Below, one piece after another: positions 34,003 through 43,271 of a stretch of 64,000 bases of DNA. Every line of letters begins with the position of its first letter. The stretch's first letter is position 1. A model generated the notes under the pieces. That model ran no database searches. It saw only the letters and a program-made list of their open reading frames with translations, and was not told the origin of the DNA. The DNA is from G963422705 sp963422705 (GTDB lineage: Bacteria; Poribacteria; WGA-4E; WGA-3G). The stretch lies in contig OY730443.1 in NCBI GenBank assembly GCA_963422705.1, positions 3,286,001 to 3,350,000 on the forward strand, given 5' to 3'. The position numbers and the translations under genes were made by a program.

Positions 34003-35034
34003 GTGGTGAATAAAATTTCGAAAGTGCAAGCCGCTGTTATAGGACTTGGTTGGCCTGGGATACAACATCTTAAAGGCTACATTGCTGATGCCCGCAGTGA
34101 GGTAGTTGCAATCTGTGACGTGGACGAAGCGAGAACTCGGCAAGTTGCAGCCGAATACAACATCCGGCATACCTACATCAATCACTTAGAGATGTTAGAA
34201 AATGAGGATATTGATGCCGTCAGTGTCTGTCTTCCAAATTTCCTCCATGCTCCTATCACAATTGATGCTTTAAATAGCGGAAAACATGTGCTTTGTGAAA
34301 AACCACCAGCGCGAAGTGCAGCGGAGGCACGAGCGATGTTATCGGCAGCACATCAAAATGGAAAAACCTTAATGTATGCCCTTGTTCAACGGTTTGCGGG
34401 TAATACACAATTGCTTAAACAGATGATTTGTGATGGTATGCTCGGCGACGTTTACTTCGGTAAAGCCGGGTATGTGCGCCGGCGCGGTATTCCTATTGGC
34501 AAAGAGGGATGGTTTGTTGATAAAAATCGAGCGGGCGGCGGCGCGCTTATTGATATCGGTGTTCATGCTTTAGATTGCATCTGGTGGTTGATGGGCTCAC
34601 CGAACCCCGTTGAGATTATGGGAACGACGTACGCTCACTTCAAGCATCTGGTACCGGATACCGTCAAATACGATGTTGATGATGCGACTTTTGCACAAAT
34701 CCATTTTGAAAATGGCGCAACGATTGTGCTTGAAACCACCTGGGCACTGAATTTGCCCGGCGATAATTACATCAAAGTGGCGGGAACGAAGGCAGGTGCG
34801 AGTCTTAACCCGTTTACGCTTTATACGGAACGGAACGGAAAGCCGCTCGACAAACCTCTGGAAGCACCATCAGTGAACAGTTTTGACGAAGAAGTGAAGC
34901 ATTTTGTTGAATGCATCGTAGAAGGAAATGAGCCAATTTCCTCAGGCACCCAAGGCATAATCTTGATGCAGATGCTTGATGGGATTTATGCTTCCTCGGG
35001 GAAAAGTGCCTCTGTCCGTATCCACACCGAATAA
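34003..35034 (+). CDS. Gfo/Idh/MocA-family oxidoreductase
   Basis: A 343-residue NAD(P)-dependent oxidoreductase. The Rossmann motif is AAVIGLGWPGIQHLKGY and the conserved catalytic-site motif CEKPPARS carries the EKP lysine. The C-terminal domain has GGGALIDIGVHALDCIWWLM, the standard His-containing family motif. The start is a GTG (34003) followed by another GTG. Paralogous to the gene at 31475 but only distantly. The substrate is unknown, likely a sugar or cyclitol. Confidence 0.88.
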   Translation: MVNKISKVQAAVIGLGWPGIQHLKGYIADARSEVVAICDVDEARTRQVAAEYNIRHTYINHLEMLENEDIDAVSVCLPNFLHAPITIDALNSGKHVLCEKPPARSAAEARAMLSAAHQNGKTLMYALVQRFAGNTQLLKQMICDGMLGDVYFGKAGYVRRRGIPIGKEGWFVDKNRAGGGALIDIGVHALDCIWWLMGSPNPVEIMGTTYAHFKHLVPDTVKYDVDDATFAQIHFENGATIVLETTWALNLPGDNYIKVAGTKAGASLNPFTLYTERNGKPLDKPLEAPSVNSFDEEVKHFVECIVEGNEPISSGTQGIILMQMLDGIYASSGKSASVRIHTE

Positions 35035-35146
35035 CACGCTCCCCTAATTTCATTCGCCAAGATGGCTGATAGCCCCGTTTTGATGTTTTTTGGCTTTTCC
35101 CACGTCTGCGCGCGTTTCATACAAAAATGCTTTTCGGAGATAGCTG

Positions 35147-35947
35147 ATGCGACTGCAAATTTACGTAGCGTTTGCGATGAAATCGTTTCAGAAGCAGATG
35201 CAATATCGGGTAGCAAATCTTGCGGGCTTGACAACTAATTTCTTTTTTCTTCTCGTTCAAATTTTTGTTTATTCAGCCTTCTATTCTGCGCGTAGCGGCC
35301 CGCAACCGCTGGATTTGAATGAAATTATCACTTACTTCATTCTTTGTCAAGCGTTCCTCATGATGATGCCGCTGTGGGGGGCACGTTCGGAAATCGCCAA
35401 CACAGTGAGAGATGGCAGCGTCGCACTCCAATTGGCCAAGCCGGTGGATTTCCAAACGTATTGGCTCATGGATGAGCTCGGAAGGGCTGTTTACTACCTT
35501 CTTATGCGGGCCTTTCCAACCTTTCTGTTTGGCAGTCTTATTTTTCAAGTTGCAATTCCGCAGCAGTTAACCGTCTTGCTGCTGTTTGCCCTATCCATGA
35601 CGCTTGCCATTTTCATGAGTGCTACCATGACGGTGACTGTTTATGGGACTGCTTTCTGGACATTAGATGCAACCGGGAGTGTTGGAATCGTTCATTCTAT
35701 TATCACATTATTTTCCGGAATGCTGGTTCCCGTCGCGTTGTGGCCCAGCTGGTTGGCGCAAATCGGGATGTGGTTACCTTTTGAAGGACTTATTAATATC
35801 CCGTTTAGCATCTATTTAGGAAAAATTACCGGTGCTGCCATTTTCGCAGCGATGGGTAAGCAGTTGATATGGACTGTTTTTTTCTATCTGTTTGGCCGTA
35901 TTATTCTCCATCTTGGGTTCTCCCGACTTGTCATACAAGGTGGATAA
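35147..35947 (+). CDS. ABC-2 type exporter permease
   Basis: A 266-residue integral membrane protein with about six helices. It matches the ABC2_membrane_6 type (KSFQKQMQYRVANLAGLTTN at the start, then VRDGSVALQLAKPVDFQTYW). It forms an exporter with the permease at 36069 and the ATPase at 36882. AGATAGCTG precedes the ATG. The family exports glycans, lipids or peptides in diverse bacteria; the substrate here is unknown. Confidence 0.86.
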   Translation: MRLQIYVAFAMKSFQKQMQYRVANLAGLTTNFFFLLVQIFVYSAFYSARSGPQPLDLNEIITYFILCQAFLMMMPLWGARSEIANTVRDGSVALQLAKPVDFQTYWLMDELGRAVYYLLMRAFPTFLFGSLIFQVAIPQQLTVLLLFALSMTLAIFMSATMTVTVYGTAFWTLDATGSVGIVHSIITLFSGMLVPVALWPSWLAQIGMWLPFEGLINIPFSIYLGKITGAAIFAAMGKQLIWTVFFYLFGRIILHLGFSRLVIQGG

Positions 35948-36068
35948 GAGATGATAGCGGGGAAACATTTCGAAAATACACGGCCGCTTATCGGTGGGTA
36001 TAATGCGTTATGAGTTTTGAATCGTACAGTGGTAACAAAAAAATATATCATACCGAACAATCGAAGAC

Positions 36069-36869
36069 GTGAAATCTCTCGCGCTTTACTTCCATTTCAT
36101 CAGCCTTCGTGTACGCGCACAGATGGCGTATCGTTCTTCTTTTATCTTGGAATTTGTTGGCCAAGCAAGTGTTTCCGTCATTGATTTTTTCATGATTGCG
36201 ATTCTCTTTGCGCATTTTGAACAGCTAGGAGATTGGCAATTGTGGGAGGTCGGGCTCCTATACGGTATAATTGGGATTTGCTTTGCTTTTGCTGAAATGG
36301 TTGCCCGGGGCTTTGATACGTTTCAGAACTTGGTTGTGCGAGGCATGTTTGATAATATGCTCATCCGGCCTCTTGGTACCTTCTATCAAGTTTTAGCACA
36401 CGAATTCCAACTCCGTCGGGTGGGAAAACTGAGCCAAGCGCTGCTCATATTCTTGATTGCGAATTCGCACTTAGACATCTCATGGCGACTTAACGAGCTG
36501 GTGTATCTACTCCTTACGCTTATTGGGGGAACGTGCTTTTTTGTAGGACTATTTGTGTTAGGCGCCGCGTCCTGTTTCTGGACTGTTCAATCCATTGAGA
36601 TAATTAATATCTTCACTCATGGTGGGATTTTTATGGGGAGTTACCCATTTGATATTTATCAGAGGTGGTTTCGCCATTTTTTTACTTTCATTATTCCCCT
36701 CGCGTGTGTTAATTATTTTCCATCCCTATTTCTTCTGGACAAAGTTGAGGCGGTAGGTGTTTCCGCGTTTGGTGTGCAATTCGCACCCTTTGTTGGGATG
36801 CTCTTTCTGAGTGTTGCTATGCTGTTTTGGAAGCGGGGTGTGTTACACTACCAAAGTACGGGAAATTAA
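36069..36869 (+). CDS. ABC-2 type exporter permease
   Basis: A 266-residue membrane protein with about six helices and the paired family pattern SSFILEFVGQ, then FQNLVVRGMFDNMLIRPLGT. It starts at a GTG (36069) and ends 12 bases before the ATPase gene. It forms the second half of the heterodimeric channel with the protein at 35147. Similar length and order suggest both permeases arose by duplication. Confidence 0.86.
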   Translation: MKSLALYFHFISLRVRAQMAYRSSFILEFVGQASVSVIDFFMIAILFAHFEQLGDWQLWEVGLLYGIIGICFAFAEMVARGFDTFQNLVVRGMFDNMLIRPLGTFYQVLAHEFQLRRVGKLSQALLIFLIANSHLDISWRLNELVYLLLTLIGGTCFFVGLFVLGAASCFWTVQSIEIINIFTHGGIFMGSYPFDIYQRWFRHFFTFIIPLACVNYFPSLFLLDKVEAVGVSAFGVQFAPFVGMLFLSVAMLFWKRGVLHYQSTGN

Positions 36870-36881
36870 GGGGGCAAACTG

Positions 36882-37892
36882 ATGGATACTGTCATCGAAG
36901 TTCGCGGACTGAGCAAAACGTTCAAAATCTATCATCATAGGAAAGGTTTTTTTGGCAGTTTTGCCAATCTCTTTTCGCGTAAACACCGCGTAGTTCAGGC
37001 GGTACACCAGGTGACTTTCACCATCAAACGTGGGGAAATCGTCGGGTATTTAGGGCCCAATGGTGCCGGAAAGTCTACAACAATTAAGATGCTCACGGGC
37101 ATCCTTGTCCCATCCGACGGGAGTGTCACCGTGAACGGTTACACCCCACATCGCCAGCGAAAACAGAATGCACAACGCATCGGGGTGGTATTTGGACAAA
37201 GGACACATCTCTGGTTTGATTTACCGGTGCAAGAATCGTTTGAATTGCTACGGCGCATCTATCGCATTCCGCGCGCGCAATATCACCAAAATGTGGAACG
37301 GTTTGACGAATTGCTCAACCTTGGTGATTTTTTTCAAGTCCCTGTCCGGCAACTTAGCCTCGGGCAGCGTATGCGCGCCGACATTGCTGCTGCACTGTTA
37401 CATAATCCGGATATCCTGTTTCTCGACGAACCCACCATCGGGCTGGATGTACTCGCCAAATCGCGCATCCGGCAGTTTATCCAGCAGATTAATGCCGAAC
37501 GGCAGGTTACAGTTGTTTTGACAACGCATGACCTGGATGATGTAGAAAAGCTCTGTAAGCGCGTGCTTCTTATCGATGACGCGCGTTTACTCTTTGATGG
37601 GGAGCTCATTGCGCTCCGGCAGCTGCTTTCCCGGGAACGGATTTTGCGGGTGGATTATGCTGAAGTCTATCCGGACATCAACATCCCCGGGGCGCGGATT
37701 GTTTATCAAGAAGGTACCCATGTTCAGTATCGGTTCTTTTCAGAACAAATTAGCACCGCGGCACTCATCCAAGCGATACTCCGAAAATTCAAAATTGTGG
37801 ATATATCTGTTCAAGAGCCGGAGATAGAGGAGTTGATTAAAACGGTTTATGAGGATAATCTGATTCTGAGTCGAAGTTCCCATCCTTCTTAG
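36882..37892 (+). CDS. ABC-2 type exporter ATPase
   Basis: A 336-residue ATP-binding protein of the NatA/DrrA/CcmA type. It has Walker A GPNGAGKSTTIK, Q-loop FGQRTHLWFD, signature LSLGQRMRADI, Walker B ILFLDEPTIGLD and H-loop TTHD. The N-terminus has an extra basic segment (HHRKGFFGSFANLFSRKHR), typical of this subgroup. The C-terminal extension probably contacts the permeases. AAGGGGGCAAACTG precedes the ATG. It drives the exporter with the two preceding genes. Confidence 0.93.
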   Translation: MDTVIEVRGLSKTFKIYHHRKGFFGSFANLFSRKHRVVQAVHQVTFTIKRGEIVGYLGPNGAGKSTTIKMLTGILVPSDGSVTVNGYTPHRQRKQNAQRIGVVFGQRTHLWFDLPVQESFELLRRIYRIPRAQYHQNVERFDELLNLGDFFQVPVRQLSLGQRMRADIAAALLHNPDILFLDEPTIGLDVLAKSRIRQFIQQINAERQVTVVLTTHDLDDVEKLCKRVLLIDDARLLFDGELIALRQLLSRERILRVDYAEVYPDINIPGARIVYQEGTHVQYRFFSEQISTAALIQAILRKFKIVDISVQEPEIEELIKTVYEDNLILSRSSHPS

Positions 37893-37943
37893 TGAAAAAA
37901 TCTGTTGATTTTAGCCGTGACGGTGCTGAACACTACAAAACCC

Positions 37944-37973
37944 TTGACACCCCCTGATAAAATGTGGTAAACT
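37944..37973 (+). promoter_or_regulatory. Sigma-70 promoter for the LamG-domain gene
   Basis: TTGACA (37944-37949), an 18-bp spacer and TAAACT (37968-37973). About 95 bases lie between it and the start at 38068. The -35 is perfect and the -10 is four of six. Confidence 0.6.
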
Positions 37974-38067
37974 ATTTAAAATTCGTATAGTGAAGCAAGT
38001 GGCACCATTTAGGCGGTGAAGCTTGCTGTACTACATGAATAAATAAAATTAAAAGGAGAAATCCAAA

Positions 38068-38829
38068 ATGAAATCCAAAGGTATAACAGTCATCTGTCTT
38101 CTTGGACTACTCTGCGCCGCCCCCTATTCAACGGATGTGGCTGATGCGCAAGACTTTGTGATAGATGGGCTTGTCGCCATGTACACGCTCAATGAGGCTG
38201 ATATTGATGGCAAAGTTGTCAAAGATGTCTTTGGTGGCAATGATGCGAAAATGATGGGTAATCTTAAAACGGTTGATGGCCCAATGGGCGAAGCGCTGGA
38301 GTTTGAAGGGAAGGCGGAGAGTTATGTTGAGATTCCAGCCATGGGAGAATTTGAACATGTCTCTATTGAATGTTATGCGCTGGAAGGTCAGTTTGGCGGC
38401 ATTCAAGGCATCATCTCAACGTGGCAGTGGGCCCCCGGAAAAGTCCATTTCAAATTTGAAGGTAATGAAATACAAGTCCATAAAAATGACGGGATCAAGA
38501 TTAGCTTAGCCGCAGAAACCGAAACATGGTATCACATCGTCTACACCAGTAACACGAAGGACGATGAGCTCAAACTCTACGTTGATGGCGAACTGGTTGA
38601 TGAAGGGACAGCCGGGGGAACACCTGAAAACATGGATGAACGCCGGATTGGGAGTGAGCACGACGGCAGGTATCTAATCGGAATGATAGATAACGTCAGA
38701 ATCTATGAACGCATTCTCGACGAAGATGAAGTGATGCAAAATTTTGAATCTGAAAGCGATCAGTTGCCCGTTGAGCCGGCTGGAAAGCTTTCACTCACCT
38801 GGGGCAATCTCAAGCAAATGAGAAATTAA
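38068..38829 (+). CDS. Secreted LamG/concanavalin-like domain protein
   Basis: A 253-residue protein. A signal peptide (1-28, ending DVADAQ) precedes a LamG-like jellyroll (about 32-225) with the classic features GLVAMYTLNEADIDGKVVKD, EALEFEGKAESYVEIP, TWYHIVYTSNT, LKLYVDGELVDEG and MIDNVRIYERIL. Such domains bind glycans or proteins at the surface, often within secreted hydrolases, but this protein is too short to hold an enzyme. A short C-terminal tail may be an adaptor. AAAAGGAGAAATCCAAA precedes the ATG. Confidence 0.85.
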   Translation: MKSKGITVICLLGLLCAAPYSTDVADAQDFVIDGLVAMYTLNEADIDGKVVKDVFGGNDAKMMGNLKTVDGPMGEALEFEGKAESYVEIPAMGEFEHVSIECYALEGQFGGIQGIISTWQWAPGKVHFKFEGNEIQVHKNDGIKISLAAETETWYHIVYTSNTKDDELKLYVDGELVDEGTAGGTPENMDERRIGSEHDGRYLIGMIDNVRIYERILDEDEVMQNFESESDQLPVEPAGKLSLTWGNLKQMRN

Positions 38830-38852
38830 AAGCGGTATAGGCAATTGCGGCG

Positions 38853-38907
38853 CGTTGCCCTGGCCCTACACCCTTGTTCAATTCCGCTTGGTTGGGCGAG
38901 GGCAACG
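38853..38907. other. Intergenic stem-loop between LamG gene and galU
   Basis: CGTTGCCCT (38853-38861) and AGGGCAACG (38899-38907) are exact reverse complements with a 37-base loop region. No T-run follows, so it may not be an intrinsic terminator. It lies in a 272-base gap without other visible features. Confidence 0.5.
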
Positions 38908-39101
38908 TGTCTAATTACGAATGATAATCATGATTTTCCCATAGATATAGAGGCGCGTGTAAAGGGCGAGTGCAAATGAACGGGAATAGTTTTAAGAAAC
39001 GCCGCGGGAATTTAAAAAATATATCGTGATGCGAATCATGCATTTCTGAAATATGTCTACTCCAACTGAATAACCTTGCTTCACGAATAAGGCGAAGCGA
39101 T

Positions 39102-40019
39102 ATGAACGCGATAAAAAAAGCGGTTATCCCGATTGCTGGGTATGGGACTCGCCTCTTTCCGGCGACAAAAGTCATTCCCAAGGCGCTTTTTCCTATCATC
39201 GCGCCAGATGGGATGTCAAAACCTATTATTCAACTGATTATTGAAGAAGCGTTAACGGCGGGTGTGGAAGCTGTTTGCATCGTTGCCCAATCCCATCAGG
39301 TTGAACCGATTGCCGACTATTTTTCTCGTACCGTGCCGCGCGCGGTTCGCGAAAAAATGGAATTGGCGCAGCAGGCGGATATCCTGGTGGAAATCGGCGA
39401 ACGTCTGCATTTTGCAATTCAGGCAGAACCGATGGGGTTCGGGCACGCTATCTATTGTGCCAAAGAATTTGCTGCGGGGGAGCCTGTCATGATTTTGCTA
39501 GGCGATCATCTCTATATCTCCGATGTAGATGCTTCGTGTGCCAAACAGTTGGGTGATATTTACACCCATGTTGGAAAATCGGTGACAAGCCTTGATGTTT
39601 GTGGTGAAAGCGAACTCTCGCTCAACGGTGTCGCGCATGGCATCTGCTGCGATGAAAACAGCGCACTTTTCAGATTATCCCAAATTGTAGAAAAGCCGAG
39701 CGTGGATACTGCAAGGGCACACTTGTCTGTTGAAGGACTCGCCCCACAGAAGTATCTCTGTAACTTCGGTATCGATCTGCTGACGCCGCTCCTATTTGAC
39801 ATCTTGGATTACACTGTACGCCACGGGGGTATGACGCACGGTGAGATTCAACTGAGGGATGCGATGACGGAGATAATTCGGCAGGAAGGGATGTACGGTT
39901 ACCGGGTTGCCGGCAAGCGTTACGACACTGGAAATCCACAAGAACTGCTAAGAACCGTTATTGCCTTCGGCCGCGAAGGGCCTTACCGGGAATCCTTAAC
40001 TTCCGACAGCTTAAGCTAA
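39102..40019 (+). CDS. galU: UTP--glucose-1-phosphate uridylyltransferase
   Basis: A 305-residue nucleotidyltransferase of the GalU/RfbA type. It starts KKAVIPIAGYGTRLFPATKV with the GxGTRxxPxTK signature, then PKALFPI, the glycine motif AEPMGFGHAIYCAKE, LGDHLY and KRYDTGNPQELL. It makes UDP-glucose for polysaccharide and envelope synthesis. The RBS AAGGCGAAGCGAT precedes the ATG. The 3' end overlaps by 9 bases the convergent gene at 40011. A dedicated nucleotide-sugar specificity cannot be read with certainty. Confidence 0.9.
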   Translation: MNAIKKAVIPIAGYGTRLFPATKVIPKALFPIIAPDGMSKPIIQLIIEEALTAGVEAVCIVAQSHQVEPIADYFSRTVPRAVREKMELAQQADILVEIGERLHFAIQAEPMGFGHAIYCAKEFAAGEPVMILLGDHLYISDVDASCAKQLGDIYTHVGKSVTSLDVCGESELSLNGVAHGICCDENSALFRLSQIVEKPSVDTARAHLSVEGLAPQKYLCNFGIDLLTPLLFDILDYTVRHGGMTHGEIQLRDAMTEIIRQEGMYGYRVAGKRYDTGNPQELLRTVIAFGREGPYRESLTSDSLS

Positions 40020-40721
40020 CGTTTCGCCAACTTCTAACGCCACAATTTCTACATCGTGAGCAGCCGTTAATTTTCTTAGCTCTTTAGGTGTCCCTGTCAA
40101 AAGGGGGAACGTCCCATAATGCATCGGCAGTACGGCTGAAACATTCAGCAATTGTATCGCATAAGCGGCTTCGCGCGTTCCCATCGTAAAGTGATCTCCA
40201 ATTGGCAGCAGAGCGAGTTCGGGTTGATAGATTTCGCCGATAATCCGCATATCGCCAAAGACGTTTGTATCCCCAGCGTGGTAAATTTTATAACCGTTTG
40301 CGAATTCAAGCACGTAGCCTGCCGGTTCGCCGAGATAGACGGTGGTACCGTTTTCCTCTGTGAAACTGCTACTATGATTTGCGGAAACCATCGTTACTTT
40401 TATATTGCCGACAGTCACGGTGCCACCTTTATTCATCCCTATCGTGTTTTCAACCCCTTTTCTCCCGAGCCATTCGGCAATTTCAACGATGGAGACAACG
40501 GTTGGCGCGTGTTTTTTCGCAAGGGTGACTGCATCACCGATGTGATCGGCGTGGCCGTGAGTGATTAGCATCACGTCGATTTTGTCAAAGGTTTTGAGCG
40601 TATTGGGGCATACCGGATTGTTCGTCACCCAGGGCTCTATAAGGAGCGTTTGTCCGTGTGCCACAATTTTGAAGGTAGAATGCCCAAGCCATGTCAGTTG
40701 AATGCCGTTATTGAGTTTCAT
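40011..40721 (-). CDS. UPF0173 metal-dependent hydrolase (metallo-beta-lactamase fold)
   Basis: A 236-residue protein with the UPF0173 start LTWLGHSTFKI, the zinc-binding THGHADHIGD motif (HxHxDH) and further ligands in SANHSSSF and YHAGDTNVFGDM. The family comprises MBL-fold hydrolases of unknown or lactonase-like activity. The start overlaps the 3' end of the SelA-like gene by 14 bases, showing translational coupling and same-operon expression. Terminal gene of the minus-strand run 54001-40011. Confidence 0.9.
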   Translation of the reverse strand: MKLNNGIQLTWLGHSTFKIVAHGQTLLIEPWVTNNPVCPNTLKTFDKIDVMLITHGHADHIGDAVTLAKKHAPTVVSIVEIAEWLGRKGVENTIGMNKGGTVTVGNIKVTMVSANHSSSFTEENGTTVYLGEPAGYVLEFANGYKIYHAGDTNVFGDMRIIGEIYQPELALLPIGDHFTMGTREAAYAIQLLNVSAVLPMHYGTFPLLTGTPKELRKLTAAHDVEIVALEVGETLA

Positions 40722-41829
40722 GTAAAATTTCCTTTAATCTGGCTATGATAATTTCGACTTCGCCCGGAAGTAACGTTTGTCCGTTAATCAGTACCCCGTT
40801 TGCTCCTACGGTTGCAATGTCAATTGACGGTTCCCCTTCTGCAAGTGCCTGGATGAGCTGATTGCGTGTAAGTTCAACCTGTTTTTTGTCAAATCGGATT
40901 TCCGTGCGCGGCATTGGCTGTCCGGCTTCGGAAGGGAAGCTGCGGCGTACTTCAACGCCTTCTATATCCGCGAAGGCATCAGCGAATGTAGTCACCTGGG
41001 CCTCGTAGCCTCGCATGATTTGCTTATGTTCTTGATTCAGGTACCATTTTACGGCGGCAAGTAATCCTACCATCTCTTCTTTTCCAACCTTCATTCCTCT
41101 TCCAATGAAGGGGTGGGGTGGGCCGTTAAAGGCGATGGCTTCAATGAGCGGCCTGGTACCAACGATGAGTCCGCTACTTTGTGGGCCACATAGGGCTTTT
41201 CCACCGCTAAACATCACTAAATCTGCGCCCATCTGTGTGAATCGCCAGAGGTTTTCTGGTGGTGGAAGCTGTGCGGCGGCATCAACGATGAGCGGTACTC
41301 GGTGCCGTTTAGCAATGGCGATGGCTTTCTTATAAGGTACCCAAAGGTGTTCTCGGTTCGGGTTCGCGAAGTAGAGGATGGCGGCGGTTTTATTGGTAAT
41401 GGCGTTTTCCAATTCTTCAGGGGGCGTTCCTTTTTCATCGCCTACTTCTACGAAGGTAACGCCTACCTGCCTCACGGCGAAATCGTATCCAACGCGCCCG
41501 TATCTGTGGACAATGACTTCACTTTTCATTGTGTCATCGAGATGAGGCAGTTTTTCGCGTTTATCCGCATCAAGTCCTGTGATACATGCCGCAGTACTTA
41601 ACGTAAGTGCAGCTGCAGCTCCGGAGGAGACATATGCTGCTTCATTGTGAGTGAGTTTCGCTATTTCTTCGCCGACACGTTTTTGGAGTTCAATGATGTC
41701 CACAAAGTGTTTGGATGCCTCGAGCATTGCAGCAACAACTTCCGTAGGCATGATGGAACCACCTAGGCGGGTGAGTGTTGCGTTGCCGTTAATAACGGTG
41801 CGAATGCCTAATTCTTTGTAAATACTCAC
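40708..41829 (-). CDS. SelA-like PLP-dependent enzyme (fold type I)
   Basis: A 373-residue enzyme of the DgaE/SelA-like branch. It starts IYKELGIRTVINGNATLTRL, has ANPNREHLWVPYKKAIAIAK, VPLIVDAAAQLPP with the PLP-binding Asp, and the lysine in ADLVMFSGGKALCGPQSSG. In the family, members act on sugar-acid amines or are SelA-related. No tRNA(Sec) or selB was found nearby, so the selenocysteine role is unlikely. Start chosen at GTG 41829, which has GGGAGGACGAAAC upstream; an earlier in-frame start at 41850 is possible. Confidence 0.82.
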   Translation of the reverse strand: MSIYKELGIRTVINGNATLTRLGGSIMPTEVVAAMLEASKHFVDIIELQKRVGEEIAKLTHNEAAYVSSGAAAALTLSTAACITGLDADKREKLPHLDDTMKSEVIVHRYGRVGYDFAVRQVGVTFVEVGDEKGTPPEELENAITNKTAAILYFANPNREHLWVPYKKAIAIAKRHRVPLIVDAAAQLPPPENLWRFTQMGADLVMFSGGKALCGPQSSGLIVGTRPLIEAIAFNGPPHPFIGRGMKVGKEEMVGLLAAVKWYLNQEHKQIMRGYEAQVTTFADAFADIEGVEVRRSFPSEAGQPMPRTEIRFDKKQVELTRNQLIQALAEGEPSIDIATVGANGVLINGQTLLPGEVEIIIARLKEILHETQ

Positions 41830-41870
41830 GTTTCGTCCTCCCAACACCACAAACTCACGAGTACCGGGGT

Positions 41871-42683
41871 TTATCCGACTTCTTCGCCGTCTAATTTACC
41901 AACGTGCAGTTCGATTTCATCGCGCGATTCAATCTTGTCAACTTTCCCGTCTTCCATGTGGAAAATGCGATCCGAGACATCCAACATCTTGTGATCATGT
42001 GTAGCAGTGATGATGGTGACACCGTTTTCGGCATTCAGACGGCGCAGTAGTGCGATAATCTCAAGTCCGGTTTTAGTATCAAGGTTACCCGTCGGTTCGT
42101 CGGCGAGGACAATAGCGGGGTTGTTAGCGAGAGAACGGGCGATAGCGACACGTTGTTGCTGCCCCCCAGAAAGCTCTAACGGTTTGTGTTGAACCCTGTC
42201 GCCTAAGCCGACGAGGGAGAGCAGCGATATGCCTTGTTCGCGGCTATCGTCAGCACTCATGCCGGCGAAAATCATCGGCAGTGATACGTTTTCGAGCGCC
42301 GTCATCACGGGGATGAGGTTGAAAGATTGGAAGATATACCCGATTTTTCGGCAGCGGAGCCAGGCGAGTTCATAAGCGTCAAGTTGTGCAATATCTACCT
42401 CGTCAATGTAGACTCTGCCTTCGGTAGGTTTGTCAAGCCCTCCAATCATATTAAAAAGTGTTGATTTACCGGAGCCAGAGGGCCCCATAATGGAGATGTA
42501 TTCGCCGCGCTGTATTTGGAAGTTGACGCCACGGAGTGCATCAACGGTGGTATCGCCCATTTCATAACGTTTGATGAGGTTCCGCACGCGAACGGTGTTC
42601 TCTTTGGGGAGGATTCGCTGAAATCGTTCAGGGGTTTCTGCGAGCGTCGGTTGGACATCGCCTAATTCTGTCTGTAGGTTCAT
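41871..42683 (-). CDS. LolD/MacB-type ABC transporter ATPase
   Basis: A 270-residue ATPase with Walker A GPSGSGKST, Q-loop FQSFNLIPVM, signature LSGGQQQRVAIARSLANNP, Walker B VLADEPTGNLD and H-loop TATHDHKML. It belongs to the group that pairs with FtsX/MacB-type permeases. In this operon the only FtsX-domain protein is the giant one at 46709, so that is its most probable partner; the permease at 32720 is another candidate. The N-terminal 28 residues are an extra, less conserved extension. Confidence 0.92.
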   Translation of the reverse strand: MNLQTELGDVQPTLAETPERFQRILPKENTVRVRNLIKRYEMGDTTVDALRGVNFQIQRGEYISIMGPSGSGKSTLFNMIGGLDKPTEGRVYIDEVDIAQLDAYELAWLRCRKIGYIFQSFNLIPVMTALENVSLPMIFAGMSADDSREQGISLLSLVGLGDRVQHKPLELSGGQQQRVAIARSLANNPAIVLADEPTGNLDTKTGLEIIALLRRLNAENGVTIITATHDHKMLDVSDRIFHMEDGKVDKIESRDEIELHVGKLDGEEVG

Positions 42684-42796
42684 TCTCTTTTTTCCTTTCG
42701 GGTTCGACTAGCAACCCGTGCCTTGTTTGGGAGAAGGGTATCAGCTGACGCATATTTCCTAGTTCATCCGGGGTGGTACCCGCCAATTTCCTGACA

Positions 42797-43255
42797 TTAG
42801 CTAAAAATACCCGGACGTTTTTTTTTCGCCACTTTTTCGGGTTCGAGTGGGTTAGGCTTCTTATCTGTCGGGATTCCGAACCCAATGAAGTTCCGTTTTC
42901 CGAGCTGTTGCATGAACATCATGAGCGAAGTTTCTGCCTCTTTTCGGGTGAGCTGGTGTTCTTTTTGGATACCTTTGATAATTTGTGCGATGGTGTGTTT
43001 TCCGTCACACCGCTGCCAAACATAGGTTCCCATGGCATCGAGGACAATAACGCGTCTATTGGGAAGCATGAAGACTTTGCTAGCAAGGTGTACCCAGAGT
43101 TTATCTTTCTGTGGTACGACGAGTGATGCTTCCCCTTTGTTGTCGATTTCCCACGTGATAAGTTGGTTTCGGAGGGGAAGCGCTTTCATGAGGCGGCTTC
43201 TGTCGACGTCGGGCCGCTTCTTTAGTTTGAGTGCGTATAGAATCCTGTTAAGCAT
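42797..43255 (-). CDS. PqqD-like (RRE-fold) protein
   Basis: A 152-residue protein whose middle part matches PqqD-type domains: RRVIVLDAMGTYVWQRCDGK followed by HTIAQIIKGIQKEHQLTRKE and LMMFMQQLGKRNFIGF. The PqqD fold is the RiPP recognition element, which binds leader peptides in PQQ and many RiPP pathways. Residues 1-55 and the basic C-terminal tail are additional. No radical SAM enzyme or precursor peptide is recognised next to it, so a PQQ role is not supported. It lies 16 bases after the gene at 43272 in the same operon. Confidence 0.75.
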   Translation of the reverse strand: MLNRILYALKLKKRPDVDRSRLMKALPLRNQLITWEIDNKGEASLVVPQKDKLWVHLASKVFMLPNRRVIVLDAMGTYVWQRCDGKHTIAQIIKGIQKEHQLTRKEAETSLMMFMQQLGKRNFIGFGIPTDKKPNPLEPEKVAKKKRPGIFS

Positions 43256-43271
43256 TTTATACCCGCTTCAG

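Noticed and set aside
40708..41829. Selenocysteine synthase (SelA)
   Set aside because: The similarity is to the SelA-like branch; no tRNA(Sec), selB or selD was seen nearby and the gene is embedded in an unrelated operon.
41871..42683. ATPase as partner of the MacB-like permease at 32720
   Set aside because: Possible but not preferred: it is 8 kb away, on the other strand and inside the operon of the giant FtsX protein.
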